5,526 nucleotides of DNA from Acidobacteriota bacterium (GTDB lineage: Bacteria > Acidobacteriota > Vicinamibacteria > Vicinamibacterales > UBA8438), in contig SXOW01000164.1 in NCBI GenBank assembly GCA_005778315.1, positions 1-5,526 on the forward strand, in the 5' to 3' direction. Of this stretch, positions 1-5,526 are shown one piece after another (position 1 is the stretch's first letter; each line of letters opens with the position of its first letter). Under the pieces are notes generated by a model, which saw only the letters and a list, made by a program, of their open reading frames with translations, did not search any database and had not been told where the DNA came from. The translations under genes and the position numbers were made by a program.

Positions 1-810
1 CTGGTTGAGCCGGGCGCGATCACCGCTGCGGATCTCCATCAAGCACGGCTCGACGAGTTGGCGACCGCGTTCGGGGTGCGGACGACCCAGGAGAACCGTG
101 CCGCGGTGCGGCGCGCGCGCGTCGTCGTGTTGTCGGTCAAACCACAGGTCCTGTCTGCGGTGTGCGCGGATCTCAAGGGTGCGATTCGGCCATCAACCCT
201 GGTGGTCTCGATCGTGGCGGGAGCGCGCATCGCCTCGATGTCCGGAGGGTTGGAGCACCAGGCGATTGTGCGGACCATGCCCAATACGCCGGCTCAGATC
301 GGCGAAGGGATGACGGTGTGGACGGCTACCGACGCTGTGTCAGAAACGCAACGTGAGCAGGCGAGCGTCCTGCTCGGCGCGCTCGGCAAGCAGTTGTATG
401 TGCGGGACGAGAGTTTTCTCGACAAGGCGACGGCCGTCAGCGGGAGCGGACCAGCCTATGTGTTCATGCTGATGGAGGCGTTGATTGACGCCGCGGTGCA
501 CCTGGGGTGGTCACGCAATGACGCGAAAGACCTGGTCGTTCAGACGGTTCGCGGCGCGGCGATGTTCGCCGAACGGTCGTCGGTGCACCCCGCCGAGATG
601 CGGAACATGGTCACGTCCCCGGGCGGAACGACGGCCGACGCCATCTACCAGCTCGACAAGGGCGGCTTCAGGACCGTGCTGTCCAAGGCCGTGATGGCCG
701 CCCATCAGCGCAGCGTCGCGCTGGGCGATCTCGACGAGGTCAACGCGGCCGCGACGCTGTCCCCGCGTCCCAAACGGACCCGTAAGGCCACCCGGTCCCC
801 ACGTCGCTAG
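1..810 (+). CDS. proC: Pyrroline-5-carboxylate reductase, 5' end missing
   Basis: ProC catalyses the last step of proline synthesis, the NAD(P)H-dependent reduction of 1-pyrroline-5-carboxylate to L-proline in the cytosol. The reading frame is open from base 1, so the start and the N-terminal Gly-rich Rossmann nucleotide-binding loop lie outside the window; 269 codons are visible. Family landmarks appear in order: VKPQ (136-147), RTMPNTP with IGEGMT, SGSGPAY (439-459) followed by the helical dimerisation region, and the family signature around SPGGTT (616-633) with a downstream QLDKGGFR. A TTG at base 58 is open but is not the true start, because residues before it (including an E-P-G and an R-L-D-E-L stretch) already match the family. 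The protein normally ends soon after the RSxxLG segment; here about 27 more residues follow, ending in a strongly basic Arg/Lys/Pro/Ser tail. Gene identity is very sure; the role of the tail is unknown. Confidence 0.96.
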   Translation: MVEPGAITAADLHQARLDELATAFGVRTTQENRAAVRRARVVVLSVKPQVLSAVCADLKGAIRPSTLVVSIVAGARIASMSGGLEHQAIVRTMPNTPAQIGEGMTVWTATDAVSETQREQASVLLGALGKQLYVRDESFLDKATAVSGSGPAYVFMLMEALIDAAVHLGWSRNDAKDLVVQTVRGAAMFAERSSVHPAEMRNMVTSPGGTTADAIYQLDKGGFRTVLSKAVMAAHQRSVALGDLDEVNAAATLSPRPKRTRKATRSPRR

Positions 811-820
811 GCCTTCGCAG

Positions 821-3058
821 ATGTCTGAACTTCCTGCGCGGATTGGCGCGTACAAGGTCATCCGCAAGCTCGGCGAGGGCGGCATGGGTATTGTGTATGC
901 GGCCGTTGACGAGAAGTTGAACCGCAACGTGGCGGTCAAGACGATCCGGGACGTTGGCGCAGCGAGCCAGGAGCGTGTGTGGCGGGAGGCCCGCGCCGCC
1001 GCGGCCGTCAATCACCCGGGTGTGTGCCAGATCTACGACATCGCGGAGGACGGGGATCAGCTGTTTCTCGTGATGGAGCTGCTCGAAGGGCAGCCGCTGT
1101 CGGACATGCTCGCCGCCGATGGCCCGCAGTCTCCCATCGATGCACTGACGCTCTTGCTGCCAGTGCTCGAAGCGCTGCAGGCGCTGCACGCGAGCGGTAT
1201 CGTGCATCGTGATCTCAAGCCGTCCAACGTGTTCGTGACGCCGCACGGGGTCAAGCTGCTCGACTTCGGTCTCGCTCGGGCTGTGGTGGACGACGCGACG
1301 GCCACGGTGGCCGACCTGACCATGCAGGGGCAGGTGGTCGGAACGCCGGCCTATATGGCTCCCGAGCAGCTCGACGGGTCGGGGGTCGATCATCGTGCGG
1401 ACCTCTTCGCCGCGGGAGCCTTGTTGTTCGAGATGGTGGCGGGGCGGTCGCCGTTTGCGGCGGCATCCAACATGGCCTCCATGCACGCGGTGCTGTACGA
1501 GCGTCCGCCTGCGCTGACCGGGACGAGTGCGGCGGAGGCGGTGGACCGTATCGTCCGACGTGCGCTCGAGAAGAAGCCGGCCGACCGCTATCAGACCGCG
1601 GCCGAGATGGCCGCTGCCGTCCGCGCTTCCTCGTTGACACCGCACTCCGGGGAAATGGCGCGTGCCGTGGCACTGACGCGCCTGGTCGTGCTCCCATTCC
1701 GCGTGTTCCCGGCCGATCCGGACACGGAGATGCTGGCGGTTGGCCTCGCCGATGCGCTCACGGCCTCGTTGTCTGGACTGGATTCGATGGTCGTGCGGTC
1801 GCCGTTGGCGGCGGCGAGGTTCGCGGGTTCCGCGCCGGACTTACGGGCGCTGGCCACCACACTTGAAGTGGATGCCCTCCTGACTGCGACCTTGATGCGC
1901 GCCGGTGACCAGCTCCGGATTAGCGCACAGCTTGTCGACGTGCCGGCCGGTACGGTGCTGTGGTCACATCGGTCACAAACCGGTCTTGGGGACCTGTTCG
2001 CGCTGCAGGACGACCTGACGCGACAGATTGTCGCGTCGCTGGCGGTCCCGCTTTCGGGTGAGGAGGAACAAGCCCTGCAGCGGGACGTCCCCGCGAGTCC
2101 GGCCGCCTACGAGTGTTACCTGCGTGCGACCCGCTTTGCAGAGAACAACGAAACCACGGCGCAGGCGCGGGACTTGTATCTGGAGTGCCTGAAGCAGGAC
2201 CCGCACTATGCGCCCGCCTGGGCGCGTCTCGGCCGGGTCTATCGGCGGATCGGGAATTGGGGTGACCGCGCGCAGGCCGCGGACAATTTCCGACAATCGG
2301 AGGACGCGCTCCGTCGGGCGCTGGAGTTGAACCCCGCCCTGTCACTGGCGCACCACTACTACGCGTATCTCGAGCTAGACCTCGGCCGTGCGCAAGAAGC
2401 GATGCTGCGGCTGTTGGCCGGCGTCAAGCGGCATCGGTCAGACCCCGAGTTACTGGCTGGCCTGCTGCATGCCCTGCGGTACTGCGGGTTACTCGAGGCG
2501 TCCGTGGCGGCGTTCGAAAAGGCCGAGCGGCTCGACCCCAACGTGACCACGAGCGTGTGTCACACCTTTTGGATGATGCGCGATACGCATCGCGCGGTCG
2601 AGACTGAGCCATCAGGCGACCGCATGATGGCGATGTTGGCGTCCTTGCGGAACAATCACACCGCACCGGTCATTGCCCAGTTGAAGCGGAGGGCTTCGAG
2701 GGTCAGCGGGGCCGTGGCGGTGACAAACCGCGCGTTTATCGCCGTCCTCGAACAGGATGCAGAGGCGTTCGCCGCCCCGTTTGACGCCGTCGTCGGCAGC
2801 GCCCGGGATCCAGAGAATCTGTACTACTTGTCGCTGATGGCGGCGTACATGCGCGACAGCGAACGCTGTCTTTCGGCCCTGGAGCGGACCGTGCGCGGGG
2901 GGTGGTTCTGCGCCCAGACCATCGCAGACGAACCGTGGCTCACGCTGGTGCGTGACACGCCCCGCTTTGCGGCCGTGGTGCAGGAAGCCGAGGCCGGCAA
3001 CCGCCGCGCCGCCTCCGCCTTCAAGGACGCGGGCGGCGGCCGGTTGCTAGGGCTGTGA
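821..3058 (+). CDS. Ser/Thr protein kinase fused to TolB/FlgO-like domain and TPR repeats
   Basis: This 745-residue protein is a Hanks-type protein kinase that should phosphorylate Ser/Thr on partner proteins using ATP. The kinase domain spans about residues 11-270 and looks catalytically complete: Gly loop G18-E-G20-G-M-G23, Lys40 in VAVK, Glu56 of helix C, HRDLKPSN at 129-136 (catalytic Asp131), DFG at 148-150 and APE at 180-182, with several Thr in the activation segment. Residues about 285-411 resemble the TolB N-terminal/FlgO-like domain often fused to such kinases (VVLPF start, GLADALTASL, AQLVD, LWSH). Residues about 428-600 carry degenerate TPR repeats such as A-L-R-R-A-L-E-L-N-P at 496-505. 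No hydrophobic stretch suitable for a membrane span separates kinase from sensor part, so I infer a cytosolic protein. The ATG begins only 10 bases after proC and has no clear Shine-Dalgarno, which suggests translational coupling. Its substrate and signal are unknown. Confidence 0.95.
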   Translation: MSELPARIGAYKVIRKLGEGGMGIVYAAVDEKLNRNVAVKTIRDVGAASQERVWREARAAAAVNHPGVCQIYDIAEDGDQLFLVMELLEGQPLSDMLAADGPQSPIDALTLLLPVLEALQALHASGIVHRDLKPSNVFVTPHGVKLLDFGLARAVVDDATATVADLTMQGQVVGTPAYMAPEQLDGSGVDHRADLFAAGALLFEMVAGRSPFAAASNMASMHAVLYERPPALTGTSAAEAVDRIVRRALEKKPADRYQTAAEMAAAVRASSLTPHSGEMARAVALTRLVVLPFRVFPADPDTEMLAVGLADALTASLSGLDSMVVRSPLAAARFAGSAPDLRALATTLEVDALLTATLMRAGDQLRISAQLVDVPAGTVLWSHRSQTGLGDLFALQDDLTRQIVASLAVPLSGEEEQALQRDVPASPAAYECYLRATRFAENNETTAQARDLYLECLKQDPHYAPAWARLGRVYRRIGNWGDRAQAADNFRQSEDALRRALELNPALSLAHHYYAYLELDLGRAQEAMLRLLAGVKRHRSDPELLAGLLHALRYCGLLEASVAAFEKAERLDPNVTTSVCHTFWMMRDTHRAVETEPSGDRMMAMLASLRNNHTAPVIAQLKRRASRVSGAVAVTNRAFIAVLEQDAEAFAAPFDAVVGSARDPENLYYLSLMAAYMRDSERCLSALERTVRGGWFCAQTIADEPWLTLVRDTPRFAAVVQEAEAGNRRAASAFKDAGGGRLLGL

Positions 3059-3066
3059 TCTACGGC

Positions 3067-3086
3067 GGGCCTGGAAAAGGGCCCTT
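3067..3086. terminator. Possible bidirectional hairpin between convergent genes
   Basis: The 41-base gap between the kinase stop and the VOC gene stop contains a perfect 10-base palindrome, AAGGGCCCTT (3077-3086). An alternative stem pairs GGGCC (3067-3071) with GGCCC (3080-3084) around an 8-base loop. The position between two convergent genes fits a shared terminator. Neither strand has a proper T-run after the stem, so an efficient intrinsic terminator is doubtful. Confidence 0.25.
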
Positions 3087-3099
3087 GTGGCACAATCCG

Positions 3100-3900
3100 T
3101 TACTGGCCTGGCTGCACGACCTCGATCCAGACATCGTCGGGGCCGTAGATGAACGAGATCTTCATCTGCTGTCCTAACGGATTCGTGAAGGGACGTGGCT
3201 CCATGTCGAAGGGCACGCCCTTCGCCTTGATTTCGACGGCGGCGGCGTCGAGGTCCGAGAAGCCCCAGCTCAGGTGGTCGATGGCCCGGCCTTTGCTCGT
3301 CGCCGGCGCGCCATCGGGGTGCTCCGCCGCAACCAACCAGACGCCCCCGTACCGGATCCCGTCGATACGCCCTTTCAGCTTGTCGCGCTCGCCACCGAAG
3401 ATGTCCTGATACCAGGTCAGGGCCGCGGCGGGGTCGGCGGAGCTGAGGTGAATATGGTGGAAGTCTGGCCACTCTGCATCTTCTACGACCTCCAGCCGTG
3501 TTCCCCAGGGATCGCTCAGAAACGCCAGTTTGAAGAGACCGGGGACGTCGCGAATGGGTGCGTCCGGGTTCTCAATGTTCAGACCAGCCGCCTTCCAGCC
3601 GGCCATCTTCGCTTCCAGGTCAGGAAAAGAGAACCCAATGTGGTTGACACCCGAGCCAACGCTCGGCCCGGTTGGGTCGCGTTCGAACCAGATGAGTTGG
3701 ACGTCACCGATTTGGCAGGCGTTCTCCCGGCCGAAGCCCTTGCAGCCCATGTGCTCCACATACCAGGCGACCGCTTCCTTCACGTCTGGGGCGGTCAGAT
3801 GCATGTGGTGATACGGGGTTGCCCCGGCGAGACTCGGAAGTCCCACGAACGCCGCCGAGACCGCGACTGCCATTGCCCGTCCTGCCCATGTCGACTTCAT
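3100..3900 (-). CDS. Exported tandem VOC-domain protein (glyoxalase/dioxygenase fold)
   Basis: This 266-residue protein belongs to the vicinal oxygen chelate superfamily, whose members include glyoxalase I, extradiol dioxygenases and antibiotic-binding proteins; the actual reaction cannot be read here. It begins with a signal peptide (K2, R8, hydrophobic 9-22, likely cleavage after LAGA at 24-27), so the mature protein should be periplasmic or exported, which is unusual for VOC enzymes. Two VOC domains follow, about residues 29-140 and 146-263. Each keeps a putative His/His/Glu metal triad: H32, H87 and E137 in the first; H149, H209 and E260 in the second. Typical neighbours of these ligands are visible (NHIGFS, DPWGTRLEVVED, DHLSWGFSDLD, VWIEVV). 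The ATG is supported by AGAGGA seven bases upstream. It lies 53 bases downstream of the DUF4412-like gene and probably shares its transcript. Fold assignment is sure; substrate unknown. Confidence 0.92.
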   Translation of the reverse strand: MKSTWAGRAMAVAVSAAFVGLPSLAGATPYHHMHLTAPDVKEAVAWYVEHMGCKGFGRENACQIGDVQLIWFERDPTGPSVGSGVNHIGFSFPDLEAKMAGWKAAGLNIENPDAPIRDVPGLFKLAFLSDPWGTRLEVVEDAEWPDFHHIHLSSADPAAALTWYQDIFGGERDKLKGRIDGIRYGGVWLVAAEHPDGAPATSKGRAIDHLSWGFSDLDAAAVEIKAKGVPFDMEPRPFTNPLGQQMKISFIYGPDDVWIEVVQPGQ

Positions 3901-3907
3901 AGCTATG

Positions 3908-3913
3908 TCCTCT
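3908..3913 (-). promoter_or_regulatory. Ribosome binding site of the VOC gene
   Basis: On the minus strand the sequence reads AGAGGA, 7 bases before the ATG at 3900. It matches the Shine-Dalgarno core and supports that ATG, which is also the one giving a complete signal peptide. Confidence 0.7.
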
Positions 3914-3953
3914 GGCTGCTGGTGTGAACCTCGGTGGCGTGAGGTGGTGCTCG

Positions 3954-4718
3954 TTACTGCTGGAAGCTCGGCATCTCCGTCTTATCGTATCCGGCCGGCG
4001 GTTTGAGCGCGTCGCCGAACGAGCCTTTCTCAAGCGATTGCAGCGTGATGTTGGTCGCGCCGCTCTGGTCGTTCATATTCATCCGCACGACCCCGCCGTC
4101 GGGCACGCCGGCCGCATTTTGAATCTCGCGATAGCGCTTCAACTGGTCTTGCGGACCACTGGCGCCCATCATCGGCATCTGCATCGCTTCCAGTGCGTCG
4201 CCCATGCGTGCGAACAGCTCGAACAAACCGGTGTCGAGGTCAGATGCGATCCAGACGGTACTCTCACCGCCTTCCAGACCCGTCACCCGCACTCCGGAGG
4301 CGGTCCAGGGCCCGATCGTCTCTGTTTGGCCTGTGGGTTCGAATTTCAGATTGGCCACGTCGATGGTCGAATCGCCCGCCGAGCCCCCCGGGCTTGGCAT
4401 CCGCTGCATCATCTGGCGCATCATCTGCATCTGCTGCTCGCCCATTTCCATGTAAACCCGGTCGGCATGCTGGATCATCAGCATGGTCGGCGAGGCGCCG
4501 GACATCCAGACGATTGACACGTTGTCCGGCTGCGCGATGTCGAGACGGATCCCCCCCTCGGTGGCCCAGTAGTCCATGGTCATCGGGGCCTGGCCGCCTG
4601 TCTCAATCTGGACAGTCGCTTTCACGTCTTGGCCCTGGGCGAGCCCGCCCGTGCAAAGAACGAGTGCGGCGACCGCGGCGAGCGTTAGACGGGCAGAGGG
4701 TAGACAGGTGCGAATCAT
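3954..4718 (-). CDS. Exported Met-rich DUF4412-like protein
   Basis: This 254-residue protein has no assigned function. It starts with a signal peptide (R3 and R10, hydrophobic 11-26, cleavage probably near residues 27-30), so it should act in the periplasm or envelope. The body resembles the DUF4412 family from its pattern: a beta-rich N-terminal half with TMDYWATEGGIRLDI (residues 47-61), then a VWMSG turn, repeated hydrophobic strands and ADRVYMEM. A Met-rich helix follows, with 8 Met in residues 90-107, and a smaller Met cluster lies at 172-184. The C-terminal half (about 119-200) has strands around GPWTASGVRVTGLEGG and TVWIASDLDTGLFELF, as in proteins that form a LolA-like half-barrel; that fold is my inference. 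A Cys at 22 sits in the signal region but the residues before it do not make a good lipobox. Start choice is decided by a strong ribosome binding site. It sits in the middle of a three-gene envelope cluster. Confidence 0.85.
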   Translation of the reverse strand: MIRTCLPSARLTLAAVAALVLCTGGLAQGQDVKATVQIETGGQAPMTMDYWATEGGIRLDIAQPDNVSIVWMSGASPTMLMIQHADRVYMEMGEQQMQMMRQMMQRMPSPGGSAGDSTIDVANLKFEPTGQTETIGPWTASGVRVTGLEGGESTVWIASDLDTGLFELFARMGDALEAMQMPMMGASGPQDQLKRYREIQNAAGVPDGGVVRMNMNDQSGATNITLQSLEKGSFGDALKPPAGYDKTEMPSFQQ

Positions 4719-4724
4719 CGGTGT

Positions 4725-4732
4725 ACCTCCTC
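4725..4732 (-). promoter_or_regulatory. Strong ribosome binding site of the DUF4412-like gene
   Basis: The minus strand reads GAGGAGGT with 6 bases between it and the ATG at 4718. This is a near-perfect match to the 16S rRNA 3' end and is the best Shine-Dalgarno in the window. It suggests that this protein is made in larger amounts than its neighbours. Confidence 0.85.
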
Positions 4733-4772
4733 GAACGCAAAACGACGCGCAGGGTGGCGCGTGCGGGGCGGG

Positions 4773-4865
4773 CTACTTCTTCTTCGGTACGACGACGAAC
4801 ACCATCAGCAGGTGCAAGGCGAACGCGGCGACACCGGTGATCAGGAACAAGACGATCGGGTTCAT
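4773..4865 (-). CDS. Small single-span membrane protein, 30 residues
   Basis: I do not recognise this gene. It is a complete 31-codon frame, ATG to TAG, with an in-frame TGA two codons before the ATG, so the ATG is the first possible start. The product begins M-N-P, then has an uninterrupted hydrophobic stretch of about 23 residues (I4 to V26) and ends P-K-K-K. This is a classic single transmembrane helix; the three C-terminal lysines predict an outside N-terminus and a cytosolic C-terminus. His18 and Met21 lie on the same side of the helix. GGAG stands 9 bases before the ATG (4875-4878). The stop lies 54 bases before the DUF4412-like gene, so they are probably co-transcribed. The clean membrane-span pattern and the ribosome binding site make a chance frame unlikely, but expression is not shown. 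Confidence 0.72.
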   Translation of the reverse strand: MNPIVLFLITGVAAFALHLLMVFVVVPKKK

Positions 4866-4874
4866 CTGTCAGAA

Positions 4875-4878
4875 CTCC
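4875..4878 (-). promoter_or_regulatory. Ribosome binding site of the small membrane protein
   Basis: The minus strand reads GGAG with 9 bases to the ATG at 4865. It is a moderate Shine-Dalgarno and is one of the reasons to accept this short gene. Confidence 0.5.
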
Positions 4879-4908
4879 ATGCTTACGGGGCAGTCGATGT
4901 AGCCCAAT

Positions 4909-4914
4909 ATTCTA
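4909..4914 (-). promoter_or_regulatory. Possible -10 element in an AT-rich island
   Basis: The 99 bases between the flavin oxidoreductase stop and the small membrane gene contain an AT-rich island (about 4905-4918) in otherwise GC-rich DNA. On the minus strand it includes TAGAAT, five of six matches to the -10 consensus. A start near 4901 would leave a leader of roughly 35 bases ahead of the small gene. No good -35 box is visible at the expected distance, so the promoter is tentative. The rest of the gap, apart from the ribosome binding site, shows nothing further I can name. Confidence 0.3.
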
Positions 4915-4964
4915 TTCGCAACCGGGACAGCAGCGGTAGGGCCAGGCCCGTTGCCCGTGCCGCG

Positions 4965-5526
4965 CTACGACGCGTTGGCCGGTTGCCTCCGCATCCCGGC
5001 GAGCCGTTCATCAATCAGCGACTCCGCTTCGCGCATGATTCGCGTCACCAACTCCTGGCAGGTCGGGATATCGTGAATCAGTCCAGCCACCATCCCGGCC
5101 GACCAGATCCCGCCATTTGCCTCGCCACCCTGGAGCGCCACGCGGCCGCGCTCGCCGGCCACCAGGTGTTTGATATCGTCGATGGTCGCGTTACCACGTG
5201 CCTCGATCGAACGGACCTCGTCGGCGATCTGATTCTTGAACACGCGCGCAGTGTTCTTGAGTGTGCGGAAGATGAGGGCGGTGTCTCGTTCGGTTGCCTC
5301 GACCAATCGTTGCTTGATGTTGTCGTGAATCGGGGCCTCGCGGGTGGCCATGAACCGCGTGCCCATATTCATCCCGTCGGCGCCGAGTGCGAGCGCGGCC
5401 ACCAGGCCCCGCGCGTCCCCAAAACCGCCTGAGGCTATCATGGGAATGCTGACCTGGTCGGCGGCGCACGGAATGAGTATGAGTCCCGGAATGTCGTCCT
5501 CACCGGGGTGGCCGGCACATTCGAAG
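4965..5526 (-). CDS. Nitronate monooxygenase-like flavin oxidoreductase, 5' end missing
   Basis: This is the C-terminal 186 residues of a TIM-barrel FMN enzyme of the nitronate monooxygenase (2-nitropropane dioxygenase)/NAD(P)H-dependent flavin oxidoreductase family. The start lies beyond the window; a Met codon at 5441 is internal, because family sequence continues upstream of it to the edge. Visible landmarks are ECAGHPGED near the truncated end, whose His aligns with the catalytic His of nitronate monooxygenases; IPMIASGGFGD and LALGADGMNMGTRFMAT, which bind the FMN phosphate; and a C-terminal part with FRTLKNTARVFKN and GLIHDIPTCQELV, typical of this subgroup. The family oxidises alkyl nitronates, but many members have unknown substrates and some relatives are FabK-type enoyl-ACP reductases, so the precise reaction is open. 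It lies on the same strand as the three downstream envelope genes but 99 bases away, so membership in their transcript is uncertain. Confidence 0.93.
   Translation of the reverse strand, partial: FECAGHPGEDDIPGLILIPCAADQVSIPMIASGGFGDARGLVAALALGADGMNMGTRFMATREAPIHDNIKQRLVEATERDTALIFRTLKNTARVFKNQIADEVRSIEARGNATIDDIKHLVAGERGRVALQGGEANGGIWSAGMVAGLIHDIPTCQELVTRIMREAESLIDERLAGMRRQPANAS

Noticed and set aside
740..1645. A 301-codon open frame antisense to the proC end and the kinase domain
   Set aside because: The predicted product is rich in Arg, His and Gly with no domain pattern, as expected from the reverse strand of GC-rich coding DNA; the opposite frame is a clear kinase.
4647..4661. Lipoprotein signal (Leu-Val-Leu-Cys) in the DUF4412-like protein
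   Set aside because: The residue before the Cys is Leu, not the Gly, Ala or Ser a lipobox needs, and a standard cleavage site follows a few residues later.
3274..4840. Long plus-strand open frames opposite the VOC and DUF4412-like genes
   Set aside because: They show no recognisable motif and no credible ribosome binding site, while the minus-strand genes have signal peptides, family motifs and good ribosome binding sites.
4939..4949. GGGCCAGGCCC inverted repeat downstream of the flavin oxidoreductase as a terminator
   Set aside because: The loop would be only one to three bases, the stem is short and no T-run follows on the minus strand.
4761..5432. A 223-codon plus-strand open frame over the small membrane gene and the flavin oxidoreductase
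   Set aside because: It is antisense to a strongly conserved enzyme sequence and its product is His/Arg-rich without family features.
1..5526. Mobile element, CRISPR array, tRNA or rRNA
   Set aside because: I saw no regularly spaced repeats, transposase motifs, terminal inverted repeats or RNA gene landmarks on either strand.

Overview
The window looks like chromosomal DNA from a GC-rich bacterium. The long protein that fuses a Ser/Thr kinase, a TolB/FlgO-like domain and TPR-type repeats is a combination abundant in Acidobacteriota. Together with the exported DUF4412-like and VOC proteins, this makes a soil or subsurface Acidobacteriota (perhaps Vicinamibacteria) the best guess. That assignment is an inference from gene content, not a database result. 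I see no rRNA, tRNA, CRISPR array, insertion sequence or phage gene.

Layout. On the plus strand, the 3' part of proC (pyrroline-5-carboxylate reductase, cut by the window start) is followed after 10 bases by a complete 745-residue kinase/TPR protein (821-3058). These two genes converge with a minus-strand block across a 41-base gap that holds a short palindrome. Read in its own direction (right to left), the minus-strand block has four genes. First is the 3' part of a nitronate monooxygenase-like flavin oxidoreductase (cut by the window end). After 99 bases comes a 30-codon single-membrane-span protein (4773-4865), then an exported Met-rich DUF4412-like protein (3954-4718), then an exported tandem VOC (glyoxalase/dioxygenase-fold) protein (3100-3900). 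The last three are spaced 54 and 53 bases apart, each with a plausible ribosome binding site, so they probably form one transcription unit.

How the genes may work together. ProC makes proline and the kinase is a cytosolic signalling protein; their proximity suggests co-transcription rather than shared function. The small membrane protein, the Met-rich protein and the VOC protein all appear to belong to the cell envelope. They form the least explained part of the window and are the best candidate for something undescribed. No substrate or phenotype can be read from the sequence. Genes cover almost everything, and no gene-free stretch exceeds 100 bases.
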